A DNA stretch of 64,000 nucleotides from Pseudobacteroides sp. (GCF_036567765.1 NZ_DATCTU010000104.1:104800-168799), one strand, 5' to 3'. Counted from the first letter of the stretch, positions 27,654 through 36,954 are shown. A program made the numbers and translations. The notes: generated by a model not told the origin, from the letters alone.

Positions 27654-28490
27654 TTATACCGTAAATATTGGATAGGATCCAAGGAATTTATAAAATGATG
27701 ATTTTCTTTTTACCATAGTAAGTGCATCCTTCAAATCTTCATCGTCCCTGTGCCCTAATATATCAATGAAAAAAATATACTTACCCAGCTCATTTTTGGC
27801 TGGCCTTGACTCTATTCTCGTCATGTTTATATCCCACAGATTGAAAATATCCAATATTCTGTAGAGACTCCCAGGTTTGTCTTCAGTTGAAAACACAATT
27901 GAGGTCTTGTCATTTCCCGTCTTGCAGCTGTCATTATGGGCTATAACTGCAAACCTGGTAAGATTATTATCACTGTCCTGTACACACTTATCCAGTATAT
28001 CAAGTCCATATACCTTTGCTGCTATGGAAGACCCTATTGCCGCCATGCTTCCGTCGCACTGTGCCACCTCTTCTGCCGCCCCTGCAGTACTGTAAACATA
28101 TTTTATATGAGCATTGGGGTATCTGCTGCCGATAAATTTCCTGCATTGGCCTATTGGCTGTGGATGTGAAACAATACACCGGATTTTTTCAGGATCAGTT
28201 CCCTTCCTAACCAGCAGGTTCTGAACAATGGATATTACTACTTCATCCTTTATCAAAAGGTTGACATCTGAAGCCAGCATATCAAGAGTTACATTTATAG
28301 CCCCCTCCAAGGAATTTTCCATAGGAGCCACACCCTCGTCAACTTCCTTGTTTTGAACAGCAAATATCAAATCGGATATTCCATTATACTCATACAGCTC
28401 AAAGTTTTCTATTTTTCTACCATCAATATATCTTAAAGTAGCTTCCTGCGAAAATGTACCTTTAGGACCAAGATAACCTATCTTTACCAT
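27654..28490 (-). CDS. pheA: Prephenate dehydratase
   Basis: Converts prephenate to phenylpyruvate for phenylalanine synthesis. 278 residues. The catalytic domain begins MVKIGYLGPKGTFSQEATLR and includes GVAPMENSLEGAINVTLDML, SHPQPIGQCRKF and NLTRFAVIAH with the catalytic Thr. A C-terminal ACT domain (about 195-275) holds the ESRP motif (TRIESRPAKNELGKYIFFID) that senses phenylalanine. No chorismate mutase domain is fused. Start backed by TGGAGATAATGTT. Confidence 0.95.
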   Translation of the reverse strand: MVKIGYLGPKGTFSQEATLRYIDGRKIENFELYEYNGISDLIFAVQNKEVDEGVAPMENSLEGAINVTLDMLASDVNLLIKDEVVISIVQNLLVRKGTDPEKIRCIVSHPQPIGQCRKFIGSRYPNAHIKYVYSTAGAAEEVAQCDGSMAAIGSSIAAKVYGLDILDKCVQDSDNNLTRFAVIAHNDSCKTGNDKTSIVFSTEDKPGSLYRILDIFNLWDINMTRIESRPAKNELGKYIFFIDILGHRDDEDLKDALTMVKRKSSFYKFLGSYPIFTV

Positions 28491-28520
28491 AACATTATCT
28501 CCATATAGTTATTTTTTAGA

Positions 28521-28569
28521 ACAAAATCGCTTGCGATTTTGCAACCTTGATTGTTGTGGTGAGAAATTA
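28521..28569. repeat. Dispersed repeat, copy 1
   Basis: CAAAATCGCTTGCGATTTTG is a near-palindrome, followed by GCAACC, GTTGTGGTGAGAAATTA. The same string recurs with small changes at 51749 and in part at 53292. Confidence 0.6.
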
Positions 28570-28597
28570 AAAGCCTATAGATTGTTCTATAGGCTTT
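28570..28597 (-). terminator. Terminator of the rpsF-ssb-rpsR operon
   Basis: AAAGCCTATAG (28570-28580) pairs perfectly with CTATAGGCTTT (28587-28597), 13 bp past the rpsR stop. The minus-strand tail is TTAATTTC. Confidence 0.75.
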
Positions 28598-28609
28598 ACA
28601 TGTAAATTC

Positions 28610-28900
28610 TTATTCAGCTGTATATGGCAAAAGTGCAACGTGTCTTGCTCTTTTTATTGCCATAGTCAACTGACGTTGATGTTTGGCACAGTTTCCGGAA
28701 ATTCTCCTTGGAAGTATCTTACCTCTTTCGGATATGAATTTGCGTACTTTTGCTACATCCTTGTAATCGATATCAACTACTTTATCTACACAGAAGGCAC
28801 AAACTTTTTTCTTTGCCCTTCTCATTCTCATTCCGCCTTTACCTTCGCCTTTATCGTACATATCTTTTCCGCCGCTTCTTTCTCTTTTTCCACCTGGCAT
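28610..28900 (-). CDS. rpsR: 30S ribosomal protein S18
   Basis: 96 residues. The conserved core has CAFCVDKVVDIDYKDVAKVR, FISERGKILPRRISGNCAKH and QRQLTMAIKRARHVALLPYT. An N-terminal Gly/Arg/Lys-rich extension of about 30 residues makes it longer than usual (75-80). Cysteines (CAFC, NC) suggest a zinc-binding form. The start is fixed by GAAAGGAGGTTTTTTGA just upstream. Last gene of rpsF-ssb-rpsR. Confidence 0.95.
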   Translation of the reverse strand: MPGGKRERSGGKDMYDKGEGKGGMRMRRAKKKVCAFCVDKVVDIDYKDVAKVRKFISERGKILPRRISGNCAKHQRQLTMAIKRARHVALLPYTAE

Positions 28901-28984
28901 TCAAAAAACCTCCTTTCAAAAACCTATCATATATATAGGAATACGATTAATTACTTTAACTTTAGAAGACTCACTTCTTAAAAA

Positions 28985-29401
28985 TTAAAACGGCAATTCA
29001 TCATCATCACCAATAGGATAGAATCCATCTTCACTACTGCTTGTTCCTCCAAATGAAGGCTTGGAAGAAGACTCTTCAGACTTTTTACTGTCAGCAAAAT
29101 GTGCCTCTTCAGCTACTATCTCAGTAACATAATGACGCTTTCCTTCATTATCATCCCATGTTCTGGTCTGAATACGCCCTACAATTACAACCTGACGGCC
29201 TTTTTGAAAATACTTGCCGCAGAATTCTGCAAGCTTATTCCAGACTACTACAGGTATAAAATCTGCCTGTTTCTCTTCCCCTTGCTTAGAAAATGCTCTA
29301 TTAACAGCAAGAGTAAAGCTGCATACAGGTGTATTATTTGTACTGGTATATCTTAATTCAGGCTCTTTCGTCAGTCTTCCCATTAGAATGGCTTTATTCA
29401 T
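28985..29401 (-). CDS. ssb: Single-stranded DNA-binding protein
   Basis: 138 residues with the OB-fold MNKAILMGRLTKEPELRYTS, VCSFTLAVNRAF, FIPVVVWNKLAEFCGKYFQK and the acidic C-terminal tip GDDDELPF that binds partner proteins. It protects single-stranded DNA in replication and repair. The tail is shorter than in many SSBs. It lies between rpsF and rpsR, the classic order; Shine-Dalgarno AAGGTGA. Confidence 0.97.
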   Translation of the reverse strand: MNKAILMGRLTKEPELRYTSTNNTPVCSFTLAVNRAFSKQGEEKQADFIPVVVWNKLAEFCGKYFQKGRQVVIVGRIQTRTWDDNEGKRHYVTEIVAEEAHFADSKKSEESSSKPSFGGTSSSEDGFYPIGDDDELPF

Positions 29402-29410
29402 AAAATCACC

Positions 29411-29698
29411 TTATTTTTCCTTTTTGATAATCATGTATTTAATTATGCCATCTGTAATTTTGTAAATTCTCTCAAGCTCATGAGGGAAACTAGATTCTGC
29501 TGTGAAGTTAACTAATACATAGTAACCTTCATTACAGTCTTCAATTGGATATGCAAGCTTTTTTTTGCCCCATTCGTCAATACTTTCCAATTGTGCAGAA
29601 GTTTCTAAAAGTCCCTTAAACTTTTCAACAAGAGCTTTTATAGTTTCTTCACCAACCTCAGTATTGATTATAAAAATTGATTCATACTTATTTGCCAT
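29411..29698 (-). CDS. rpsF: 30S ribosomal protein S6
   Basis: 95 residues with MANKYESIFIINTEVGEETI, a KLAYPIEDCNEGYYVLVNF segment and LERIYKITDGIIKYMI, typical of bacterial S6. A strong GGAGGAGGTG precedes it. First gene of rpsF-ssb-rpsR. Confidence 0.96.
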   Translation of the reverse strand: MANKYESIFIINTEVGEETIKALVEKFKGLLETSAQLESIDEWGKKKLAYPIEDCNEGYYVLVNFTAESSFPHELERIYKITDGIIKYMIIKKEK

Positions 29699-29708
29699 TC
29701 GACTTCAC

Positions 29709-29759
29709 CTCCTCCCGGACTAAACGGCCCTGTATCTCGAGTACAGAGCAAGGATACGG
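29709..29759 (-). promoter_or_regulatory. Possible S6:S18 autoregulatory leader
   Basis: The 60-nt leader has a hairpin CTGTA-CTCGAGA-TACAG (29730-29746) followed by GGGCCGTTTAGTCCGGGAGG, which includes the Shine-Dalgarno. rpsF leaders in many bacteria carry a hairpin with a CCG motif bound by the S6:S18 dimer. The match is by eye only. Confidence 0.35.
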
Positions 29760-29765
29760 TTACAA

Positions 29766-29794
29766 ATTTTATCACATAATCTTTCATTTTTCAA
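29766..29794 (-). promoter_or_regulatory. Promoter of rpsF-ssb-rpsR
   Basis: TTGAAA (29789-29794), 17 bases, TAAAAT (29766-29771) on the minus strand, about 70 bp before the rpsF start. Confidence 0.75.
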
Positions 29795-29908
29795 GGGTTA
29801 TTACAAAATTTTATTAAATTTTGCCTTTTGAATTTAATCTTTTCATAAAAGATTAACATAGTGCCACACTTAATTACATCAAAATAACTGAGAATAGTCC
29901 CAACATTC

Positions 29909-29942
29909 AAGAAAATGCATATTATGTAATATGCATTTTCTT
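29909..29942. repeat. 34-bp perfect palindrome before yabG
   Basis: AGAAAATGCATATTA at 29910-29924 is mirrored by TAATATGCATTTTCT (29927-29941) around a 2-bp centre. It ends just before the yabG Shine-Dalgarno. It could be an operator, a transcript structure that hides the ribosome site, or a terminator-like stem. Confidence 0.75.
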
Positions 29943-29957
29943 ATTGGAGGATTCTAT

Positions 29958-30785
29958 ATGTCTGACTTTAATGTTGGAGATATTGTAGTCAGAAAATCTT
30001 ATGGCAAAGATATTTACTTTGTCATAACTGGAATAAACAATACTGATAGCGGTAATCCAACTTATACACTTAGAGGTCTTTTAACCAGAATAGAAGCTGA
30101 CTCAAGCGGCGTTGATCTTTTAAAACAAAATCCAAGGCTTGTAGATCAGGATAAACTAAATTATCTTCAGAAAACGCAGCGGAACCTTGCCTCACAAAAC
30201 TTATCCAGACGGCTATACGGCATTAGCAGGCTACCAGGTAAGCCAGGCAGGATTTTGCATATCGATTCCAGCAAGGAGTTTCTTGAAATCTGTATGAACC
30301 ACTATAGAAGTTCTAAAATCGAGTGTGAGGGCCATACAGTTGCAGAGAGCCAGCAACCTTCAGTTGTGAGAGAATTGCTTGTCGATTACAAGCCTGATAT
30401 TGTTGTATTAACCGGTCATGACGGTTTAAAGAAAGGTAATGTGGACTTGGATTCAATAGAAAGCTACAGAACATCAAAGTACTTTGTGCAATCAGTGGTT
30501 GAGGCAAGGAAATTGGAGCCTGACAAAAACAGGCTGTGTATTTTTGCAGGTGCCTGTCAATCATATTTTGAAGCTATACTTAAAGCAGGTGCAAATTTTG
30601 CAAGTTCACCAGGGAGGGTTTTAATAGATTGTCTTGACCCTTCAATCGTATGCGAAAAGGTAGCGACTACTGATCCAAGAATGGTCATAACACCATGGTC
30701 TGTTGCACGGCTTACAAAGTCGGGAACTAAAGGAATCGGCGGAATCAATACCAAAGGAAGACTTAAGCCGAGCCGCATGTCATGA
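29958..30785 (+). CDS. yabG: Sporulation-specific protease YabG
   Basis: YabG trims spore coat proteins and some germination proteins late in sporulation. The protein begins MSDFNVGDIVVRKSYGKDIY and includes LYGISRLPGKPGRILHIDSS, DIVVLTGHDGLKK and IFAGACQSYFEAIL, where the conserved His and Cys match the proposed protease centre. About 275 residues, slightly short of B. subtilis YabG (290). ATG at 29958 follows TTGGAGGATTCTAT; an upstream ATG at 29931 lies inside the palindrome. Divergent from rpsF. No clear sigma-K boxes were identified. Confidence 0.93.
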   Translation: MSDFNVGDIVVRKSYGKDIYFVITGINNTDSGNPTYTLRGLLTRIEADSSGVDLLKQNPRLVDQDKLNYLQKTQRNLASQNLSRRLYGISRLPGKPGRILHIDSSKEFLEICMNHYRSSKIECEGHTVAESQQPSVVRELLVDYKPDIVVLTGHDGLKKGNVDLDSIESYRTSKYFVQSVVEARKLEPDKNRLCIFAGACQSYFEAILKAGANFASSPGRVLIDCLDPSIVCEKVATTDPRMVITPWSVARLTKSGTKGIGGINTKGRLKPSRMS

Positions 30786-30796
30786 CAATGTTGTGA

Positions 30797-30833
30797 GGAA
30801 ACATAGTGCCTACACCATGGGCACCATGTTTCC
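30797..30833 (+). terminator. Terminator after yabG
   Basis: GGAAACATAGTGCC pairs with GGCACCATGTTTCC with one mismatch, followed by CTCTGTATTTTAAC. Confidence 0.65.
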
Positions 30834-31050
30834 CTCTGTATTTTAACATAATATACCTTGAAAAATTTAAAAATTTGCTTTCATTTATCTTAAAAAAGTG
30901 ATATGATATTTTATAACAGTTCTTTTTTCAATCCAAACTTTTTCAATTAGACATAAGAATTCTCAAGTTTTTGATTATACCAATATTTATTGGGTATTAT
31001 TCTCAGTAAGTATTAGTGAATACAAATCTATTATGATTGGGGTTAGTAAA

Positions 31051-33171
31051 ATGAGTGAAATTAAAAAGTTCGGTACATTCAATTTACTCCCGGGAAAGCC
31101 CGTCCCTTTTGGAGCAACCGTAATTCCTAACCACGGAGTCAATTTTTCAGTATATTCTCTAAACGCAATTTCCTGTGAATTAGTTTTATATAGGAAAAAA
31201 GAGAAAGAGCCTTTTGCCATAATTCCTTTTCCGCATGAATATAAGGTCGGCAATGTTTTTAATATGCTTATTCAAAATCTTGATTATGAAAATATCGAGT
31301 ATGGCTATAGAATTGATGGTCCCCGCAGTCAAAAAGAAGGTCACTGGTTTGACCCTTCAAAGGTTATGCTTGACCCCTATGCTAAAATTGTCGGCGGGCG
31401 TGATGTATGGGGTGAGGAACCTGACTGGAGCGATCCTTATCAACACCGCGGGCAAATACTGGCGGACGATTGCTATGATTGGGATGGTGACAGGCAGCTT
31501 AATACACCTATTGAAGAGTTAATAATATACGAAATGCATGTACGTGGTTTTACCAGACATCCCAGCTCTAATGTCAAGAATCCGGGAACCTATGCGGGCA
31601 TCATAGAAAAAATCCCGTATCTTAAGAAGCTGGGAATAAACTGTGTTGAGTTACTGCCAATTTTTGAGTTTGATGAGTTCTTTAAGATAAGAGGACCAAT
31701 AATTAATATATCGGGCGATCATATGAAAAACTTCTGGGGGTATGATCCATTAGCATATTTCGCACCCAAAGCAGGATACTCATCCAAAGCAAACGGAAAA
31801 CAGGCGGAAGAATTTAAAGACCTTGTCAAGGCACTTCACCAAAATGGTATTGAGGTCATTTTAGACGTGGTTTTCAATCATACCGGCGAAGGCAAGGAAA
31901 CTATGCCAAGTGTTTCATTCAGGGGTATTGATAATAAAACCTTTTACCTTACCAACCCTGATGGAAGCTACCGAAATTACAGCGGCTGTTATAATACGGT
32001 TAACTGTAATCATCCGGTTGTAAGAAAGTTTATTGTCGACTGCCTGAGGTATTGGGTTCATGAATACCATATTGACGGTTTCAGGTTTGACCTCGCTTCC
32101 ATTATGTGCCGTGATCAGGACGGAACACCACTGGCCAACCCACCGTTAGTAGAAGCCATTTCCTATGATCCTGTGCTAAAAAACACCAAGCTTATAGCTG
32201 AAGCCTGGGATGCTGCAGGCTTATACCAGGTAGGTGGCTTTCCGTCCTACGGCAGATGGTCTGAATGGAATGGCAAATACAGGGATGATTTAAGACGCTT
32301 TTTGAAGGGCGACAGCGGCTTTGTTGAGGCTATGGTATACAGGCTTCAGGGATCTCCTGACTTGTATAAGGGGCGTGGAACATCTTCTTCCATTAACTTT
32401 GTAACTTGTCATGACGGTTTTACGCTTATGGATCTTTTTTCTTACTACGATAAGCACAACATGGCAAACGGTGAAAACAACATGGACGGCTCAAATGACA
32501 ATCACAGCTGGAACTGGGGATGTGAGGGCCCTACTGATGACCCTGAAATTAAAAAGCTGCGTAAAAAACTGATTAAAAATGCAGTCAGTATTCTTATGTT
32601 AAGCCATGGTGTCCCCATGCTTCTTGCAGGTGATGAAATGGCCCGCACACAAAACGGGAACAACAATCCCTACTGCCAAGATAATGAGATAAGCTGGATA
32701 AATTGGAATCTCTTAAAATCAAATAACGAAATATACAATTATTTTGAAAAGATTATCGCATTCCGCAAAAAAAATAAAGTACTCATGGAAAAAGAGCACT
32801 TTGAAACAGCCAATTCATTGGGAAGCAGATACCCTGAAATTTCCTTTCACGGCTTAAAACCTTGGGAATACGATAACTCCAGCGAAAGCAAAACTTTAGC
32901 TGTAATGTTTTATGACAAACAATCTGATAATAATATTATATATATGGCAATGAACATGTATTGGGATAAGCTGGAATTCACATTACCCAAGCTGGTAAGC
33001 ATGGATTGGTATTTATTTGCCGATACATCAAAAGCTCCTCCATACGATATAACTGAGCCCGGCAGAGAACTGCTCCTTAAGAACCAACAGAAAATTAATA
33101 TAGATGCACGTTCTGTGGTTATACTAATAGGAAAAAAGCAGGCACAGGAGAAATCAGTTCAATTTATATAA
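31051..33171 (+). CDS. glgX: Glycogen debranching enzyme GlgX-type (GH13)
   Basis: About 706 residues. An N-terminal CBM48-like region (LPGKPVPFGATVIPNHGVNF) is followed by the GH13 barrel. Region I is DVVFNHTGEG, region II GFRFDLAS with the nucleophile Asp, region III IAEAWDAAG with the acid Glu, and region IV VTCHDGFTLMD. It probably cleaves alpha-1,6 branches in glycogen or imported glucans (isoamylase/GlgX family). ATG at 31051 follows GGGGTTAGTAAA; the ORF opening at 31033 lacks a ribosome site. It heads an alpha-glucan operon with the two next genes. Confidence 0.9.
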   Translation: MSEIKKFGTFNLLPGKPVPFGATVIPNHGVNFSVYSLNAISCELVLYRKKEKEPFAIIPFPHEYKVGNVFNMLIQNLDYENIEYGYRIDGPRSQKEGHWFDPSKVMLDPYAKIVGGRDVWGEEPDWSDPYQHRGQILADDCYDWDGDRQLNTPIEELIIYEMHVRGFTRHPSSNVKNPGTYAGIIEKIPYLKKLGINCVELLPIFEFDEFFKIRGPIINISGDHMKNFWGYDPLAYFAPKAGYSSKANGKQAEEFKDLVKALHQNGIEVILDVVFNHTGEGKETMPSVSFRGIDNKTFYLTNPDGSYRNYSGCYNTVNCNHPVVRKFIVDCLRYWVHEYHIDGFRFDLASIMCRDQDGTPLANPPLVEAISYDPVLKNTKLIAEAWDAAGLYQVGGFPSYGRWSEWNGKYRDDLRRFLKGDSGFVEAMVYRLQGSPDLYKGRGTSSSINFVTCHDGFTLMDLFSYYDKHNMANGENNMDGSNDNHSWNWGCEGPTDDPEIKKLRKKLIKNAVSILMLSHGVPMLLAGDEMARTQNGNNNPYCQDNEISWINWNLLKSNNEIYNYFEKIIAFRKKNKVLMEKEHFETANSLGSRYPEISFHGLKPWEYDNSSESKTLAVMFYDKQSDNNIIYMAMNMYWDKLEFTLPKLVSMDWYLFADTSKAPPYDITEPGRELLLKNQQKINIDARSVVILIGKKQAQEKSVQFI

Positions 33172-33192
33172 GCCATACAGCGAGGTTTATTT

Positions 33193-35205
33193 ATGAATAA
33201 CATAGAATTTGTACTGGAAACTTTAAAAGAAAAGAAAAATAAATTTACTGGAGAATTCTTCATTCCAAAAGCATGGAATTATTTTGGCTACAAAAATTAT
33301 AATGAAGTCATTGGAAGGTATGGAGAAATAAGCGTAAATCCATACGACTTCTTTTCCCAATGTTTGGAAAACCTTCTTGATGAATGCATTTATGAAATAC
33401 AAGAAAACACTTCTATAAGTGATGCTGTCAACATGGAAGACAGCGTCATTTACGGTCTTTTCCCCAGAATGTTTACAGCCTGGAATCATTATAATGAGGA
33501 TATATTGCCCGGAACATTCCTGAAGGCTGCATGTCTTCTCCCATACTTGAAGAAAGTGGGGGTTAATGTTATATACCTTCTCCCTATTTTTAAGTACAGC
33601 TTAAACTATAGAAAGGGCGAAACAGGAAGCCCTTACTCAATTAAAAACATATACCAGCTTGATGAAAACCTTCATGACGGTTTATTGGGAGACTTTGATT
33701 CATCCTTACTGGAAACAGAATTCAAAGCTTTTGTAGAAGCATGTCATCTTCTAGGAATGAAGGTAATGATTGATTTTGTATTCAGAACCGTTGCCAGAGA
33801 CAGCGATCTTATTTTGGAGCATCCCGATTGGTTCTACTGGATCAGGTCCGATGCCAAAAACAGCTTTTGTGCTCCAATGATATCTGACATAAAGCCTCAG
33901 ACAGTTGTAAGCGAAAAACTTATTAAAAAAATATATACCAACGATGTTACATGCAACTATCTAAAGCAGTTTACACCCTCCCCTGATAATTTGGATGAAA
34001 AGAAGTGGGATAAAATTGTTAAGAAGCATAGAGACACAAATTGGAATATATTAGATCTCATAGAGGATAGCATGGGTGTTACAACCGCCCCTGGCTTTTC
34101 AGATGTTATCAACGACTCTCAGCCTCCATGGTCTGATGTAACTTACCTAAAGTTTTATTTTGACAATCATGAGAAGGCAGCACCCTATCTTAAAGAGGAT
34201 CAGGCACCTTATGTGTTGTTTGATGTTGCCAAACTCAGCCTCTTTAAATGGAAACAGCCTAATAAGGAGCTTTGGGATTATACAGTAAATGTAATACCCT
34301 ATTACCAGGAAAAGTTCGGCATTGACGGTGCAAGGATAGATATGGGCCATGCCCTTCCCACAGAACTCAATAAGGAGATTATCCGAAGAACAAAAGAAAT
34401 AAACCCCAACTTCCTTTTATGGTCTGAGGAATTCAACTGTTTGAATTCACAAAAGGCATTGGAGGATGGATTTCAATTTATGACTGGTTCACTATGGTTT
34501 GACTATAAAAATATAGAGAAACCCGGATTTTACAAAGGGGTTTTAGAGCCACTCCTTAAGTCCTCCCTCCCTGTGACGGGTGCTTTAGAGTCTCCCGATA
34601 CACCTAGGGCTTCCTACAACTATAAGAGTCCTAGAAATCTGGAGTTCATGGCGTTAATAAATAACTTTATGCCCAATGTAGTTCCAATGTTAAACAACGG
34701 GATGGAAATAATGGAGATACAGCCTATGAACTTAGGCCTTGATAATACTGAGGCAGGAAGGTTTGTTTTGCCTGAGTCCGACCCAATGTATGGAAAACTA
34801 GCTTTCTTTGATAACTATAAGCTGCATTGGAACAACGACTCATGGATTACCATGCCCGATTTTCTTGAAAAGGCTTTTCTTCTTAGAAATCGCTTTAAGA
34901 AAATTATAGGGAACAAAGATAACTTTATTTATCTTAAGAATATGGAGAAAAATAAAAATCTCCTAATTTTGTGCTATAAAATACATGATTCCAGTGACTA
35001 TCTTGTTGTAGTCGGCAACAAAAGCAATAAGGAATCCGCATCAGTGGATCTGACCAGACAGCTGCACAACATCGCAAATCCCGGCTATAAAATAAAAATA
35101 GTTTATATGGAAAGGCATTTTTATAGTCTTACCCTGTCTGTGGATGAGAAATTTTTTATACAGCCTAAGGATGTGGTTGTAGGAATTATTACACCTGCAC
35201 TTTAG
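33193..35205 (+). CDS. GH13 alpha-amylase superfamily protein with GlgE-like motif changes
   Basis: 670 residues, cytoplasmic, no signal peptide. The barrel is recognisable: VNVIYLLPIFKYS, region I VMIDFVFRTVARDSD (about 191-204), region II GIDGARIDMGHALP (nucleophile Asp383), region III LLWSEEF (Glu412/413) and region IV ALESPDTPRAS (Asp469). The usual NH after region I and HD in region IV are absent. The DxxxxxxxxD-HPDWFYW context and the PD of region IV recall GlgE-type maltosyltransferases (GH13_3). The exact reaction cannot be assigned. It starts 21 bp after glgX and precedes a phosphorylase, so a role in glycogen or maltodextrin turnover is likely. Confidence 0.75.
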   Translation: MNNIEFVLETLKEKKNKFTGEFFIPKAWNYFGYKNYNEVIGRYGEISVNPYDFFSQCLENLLDECIYEIQENTSISDAVNMEDSVIYGLFPRMFTAWNHYNEDILPGTFLKAACLLPYLKKVGVNVIYLLPIFKYSLNYRKGETGSPYSIKNIYQLDENLHDGLLGDFDSSLLETEFKAFVEACHLLGMKVMIDFVFRTVARDSDLILEHPDWFYWIRSDAKNSFCAPMISDIKPQTVVSEKLIKKIYTNDVTCNYLKQFTPSPDNLDEKKWDKIVKKHRDTNWNILDLIEDSMGVTTAPGFSDVINDSQPPWSDVTYLKFYFDNHEKAAPYLKEDQAPYVLFDVAKLSLFKWKQPNKELWDYTVNVIPYYQEKFGIDGARIDMGHALPTELNKEIIRRTKEINPNFLLWSEEFNCLNSQKALEDGFQFMTGSLWFDYKNIEKPGFYKGVLEPLLKSSLPVTGALESPDTPRASYNYKSPRNLEFMALINNFMPNVVPMLNNGMEIMEIQPMNLGLDNTEAGRFVLPESDPMYGKLAFFDNYKLHWNNDSWITMPDFLEKAFLLRNRFKKIIGNKDNFIYLKNMEKNKNLLILCYKIHDSSDYLVVVGNKSNKESASVDLTRQLHNIANPGYKIKIVYMERHFYSLTLSVDEKFFIQPKDVVVGIITPAL

Positions 35206-35265
35206 CCAACATATCATAATTAAATACGGATTTATAGAGTTTTTATAATAGGATAGGAGGATAGT

Positions 35266-36906
35266 ATGAAGACTAAGAACAGCAAACAACCGAAAGTGGC
35301 ATATTTTTGTATGGAGTATGGCCTCCACGAAGACTTCAAGATTTACTCAGGAGGATTGGGGATTCTTGCAGGTGATTATATGAAAGCAGCAAAGGACGGA
35401 GACTACCCCATGGTAGGGATAGGCATCCTTTGGCGCCAGGGCTATACAAGACAGACAATTGATGAAAACGGCAAACCCTGTGACAGTTTCCACGAGTATA
35501 GCTATGATTTTCTTAAGGATACTGGTATTGAGATAAAAATCAGAATTAGAGGCCGTCAGGTTACTTGCAGGGTATGGCTGTGTGAAAAATATGGCAATGT
35601 CCCTCTTTATCTACTTGACACCAACCACCCTGACAATGCTGACAGATTCATTACAGGACAACTTTATGGATGGTTTTCGGAGGAAAGAATAGCTCAGGAA
35701 ATGGTTCTCGGTATAGGCGGCGTAAAGTTGTTAAAAGCTCTCGGGTACGCTCCTGACATATATCATTTCAACGAAGGTCATGCTGTTTTTGCCGGAATTG
35801 AACTCATCAGGGATCTAATGGATAATGACGGTTTGTCTTTTAAAGACGCTCTTAATAAAGTTCGAAAAAAAATAGTTTTTACTACACATACTCCCGTTGA
35901 TGCAGGAAACGAAGTCCATGAGCACGAGCTTCTTCAGTATATGGGAGCATATAACGGCCTGACCTTTGGCCAGATGCTAAGCTTAGGAGGCGATCCCTTC
36001 AATATGACTGTGGCAGGCCTTCGGCTTTCCTTAAAAGCTAATGCTGTTGCACAGCTTCACGGCAAGACTGCAAGAAAGATGTGGAAGAACGTAGACGGTG
36101 CCTGTGAAATCATTGCTATAACCAATGGTGTTCACAACGGAACATGGCAGGATGAATCAATAAAAGCAGCTTTTGATTCAGATGCAGACCTTTGGACTCC
36201 CCACATGGAAGCTAAAAGAAAAATGATCTATGAAATCAGCAAGAGAAACTTTATTAACCTTGATGAAAATGTACTTACTATAGGCTTTGCCAGAAGGGCT
36301 GCTCCTTACAAAAGAAGCGATTTTATCTTCAGAAAGAAGGAAATAATAGAACCTCTTTTAAGAGAAAAAAAGCTTCAGCTTATATTCTCAGGAAAAGCAC
36401 ATCCAAATGATTTAACAGGAAAAGATATTGTTTCCAACCTTTATAAAATGGCTGAAAAGTATCCCGGAAGCGTGGTATTTATTCAGGACTACGATATGAA
36501 TATCGGAAAGCTTCTTACCAGAGGCTGTGATGTATGGTTAAATAACCCCATAAGACCGATGGAAGCAAGTGGAACCTCAGGTATGAAAGCAGCTATGAAC
36601 GGAGTTTTAAACTTAAGCATACTTGACGGATGGTGGCCTGAGGGCTGCAAACACGGCAAAAACGGATGGCAGATAGGCGACGGCTATGAAGGCAAGGATC
36701 AGGATAATGTTGATCTTAAGTCGCTATATGAGGTTCTTCTCGAAGAGGTGCTCCCCACCTACTATGAAAAGAGGGGCAAATGGGTTGACATGATGAGGGA
36801 AAGCATCAAAATGTCGGTCTGGAATTTTTCTGCAGCGAGGATGATTGAGGAATATTATGAGGAATTATATCCAAAAGCTGCAAAGGAATCACGCTCCAAG
36901 AAGTAG
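35266..36906 (+). CDS. Short alpha-glucan phosphorylase (GT35)
   Basis: 546 residues, the short form of the glycogen/maltodextrin phosphorylase family. It begins after TAGGAGGATAGT and has VAYFCMEYGLHEDFKIYSGG, LGILAGDYMKAAKDG, YHFNEGHAVFAGIELI and VFTTHTPVDAGNE. The pyridoxal-phosphate region is PIRPMEASGTSGMKAAMNG, then DGWWPEG, with the cofactor Lys in SGMKAAMNG. It releases glucose-1-phosphate from alpha-1,4-glucan. Third gene of the glucan operon. Confidence 0.88.
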   Translation: MKTKNSKQPKVAYFCMEYGLHEDFKIYSGGLGILAGDYMKAAKDGDYPMVGIGILWRQGYTRQTIDENGKPCDSFHEYSYDFLKDTGIEIKIRIRGRQVTCRVWLCEKYGNVPLYLLDTNHPDNADRFITGQLYGWFSEERIAQEMVLGIGGVKLLKALGYAPDIYHFNEGHAVFAGIELIRDLMDNDGLSFKDALNKVRKKIVFTTHTPVDAGNEVHEHELLQYMGAYNGLTFGQMLSLGGDPFNMTVAGLRLSLKANAVAQLHGKTARKMWKNVDGACEIIAITNGVHNGTWQDESIKAAFDSDADLWTPHMEAKRKMIYEISKRNFINLDENVLTIGFARRAAPYKRSDFIFRKKEIIEPLLREKKLQLIFSGKAHPNDLTGKDIVSNLYKMAEKYPGSVVFIQDYDMNIGKLLTRGCDVWLNNPIRPMEASGTSGMKAAMNGVLNLSILDGWWPEGCKHGKNGWQIGDGYEGKDQDNVDLKSLYEVLLEEVLPTYYEKRGKWVDMMRESIKMSVWNFSAARMIEEYYEELYPKAAKESRSKK

Positions 36907-36954
36907 TTATATCACTTTTAATATTATGCAAGAAAAATATCTTTAGATATGAAT

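Noticed and set aside
29931..29957. Upstream start for yabG at 29931
   Set aside because: It lies in the palindrome without a ribosome site; ATG 29958 follows TTGGAGG and starts with the family sequence.
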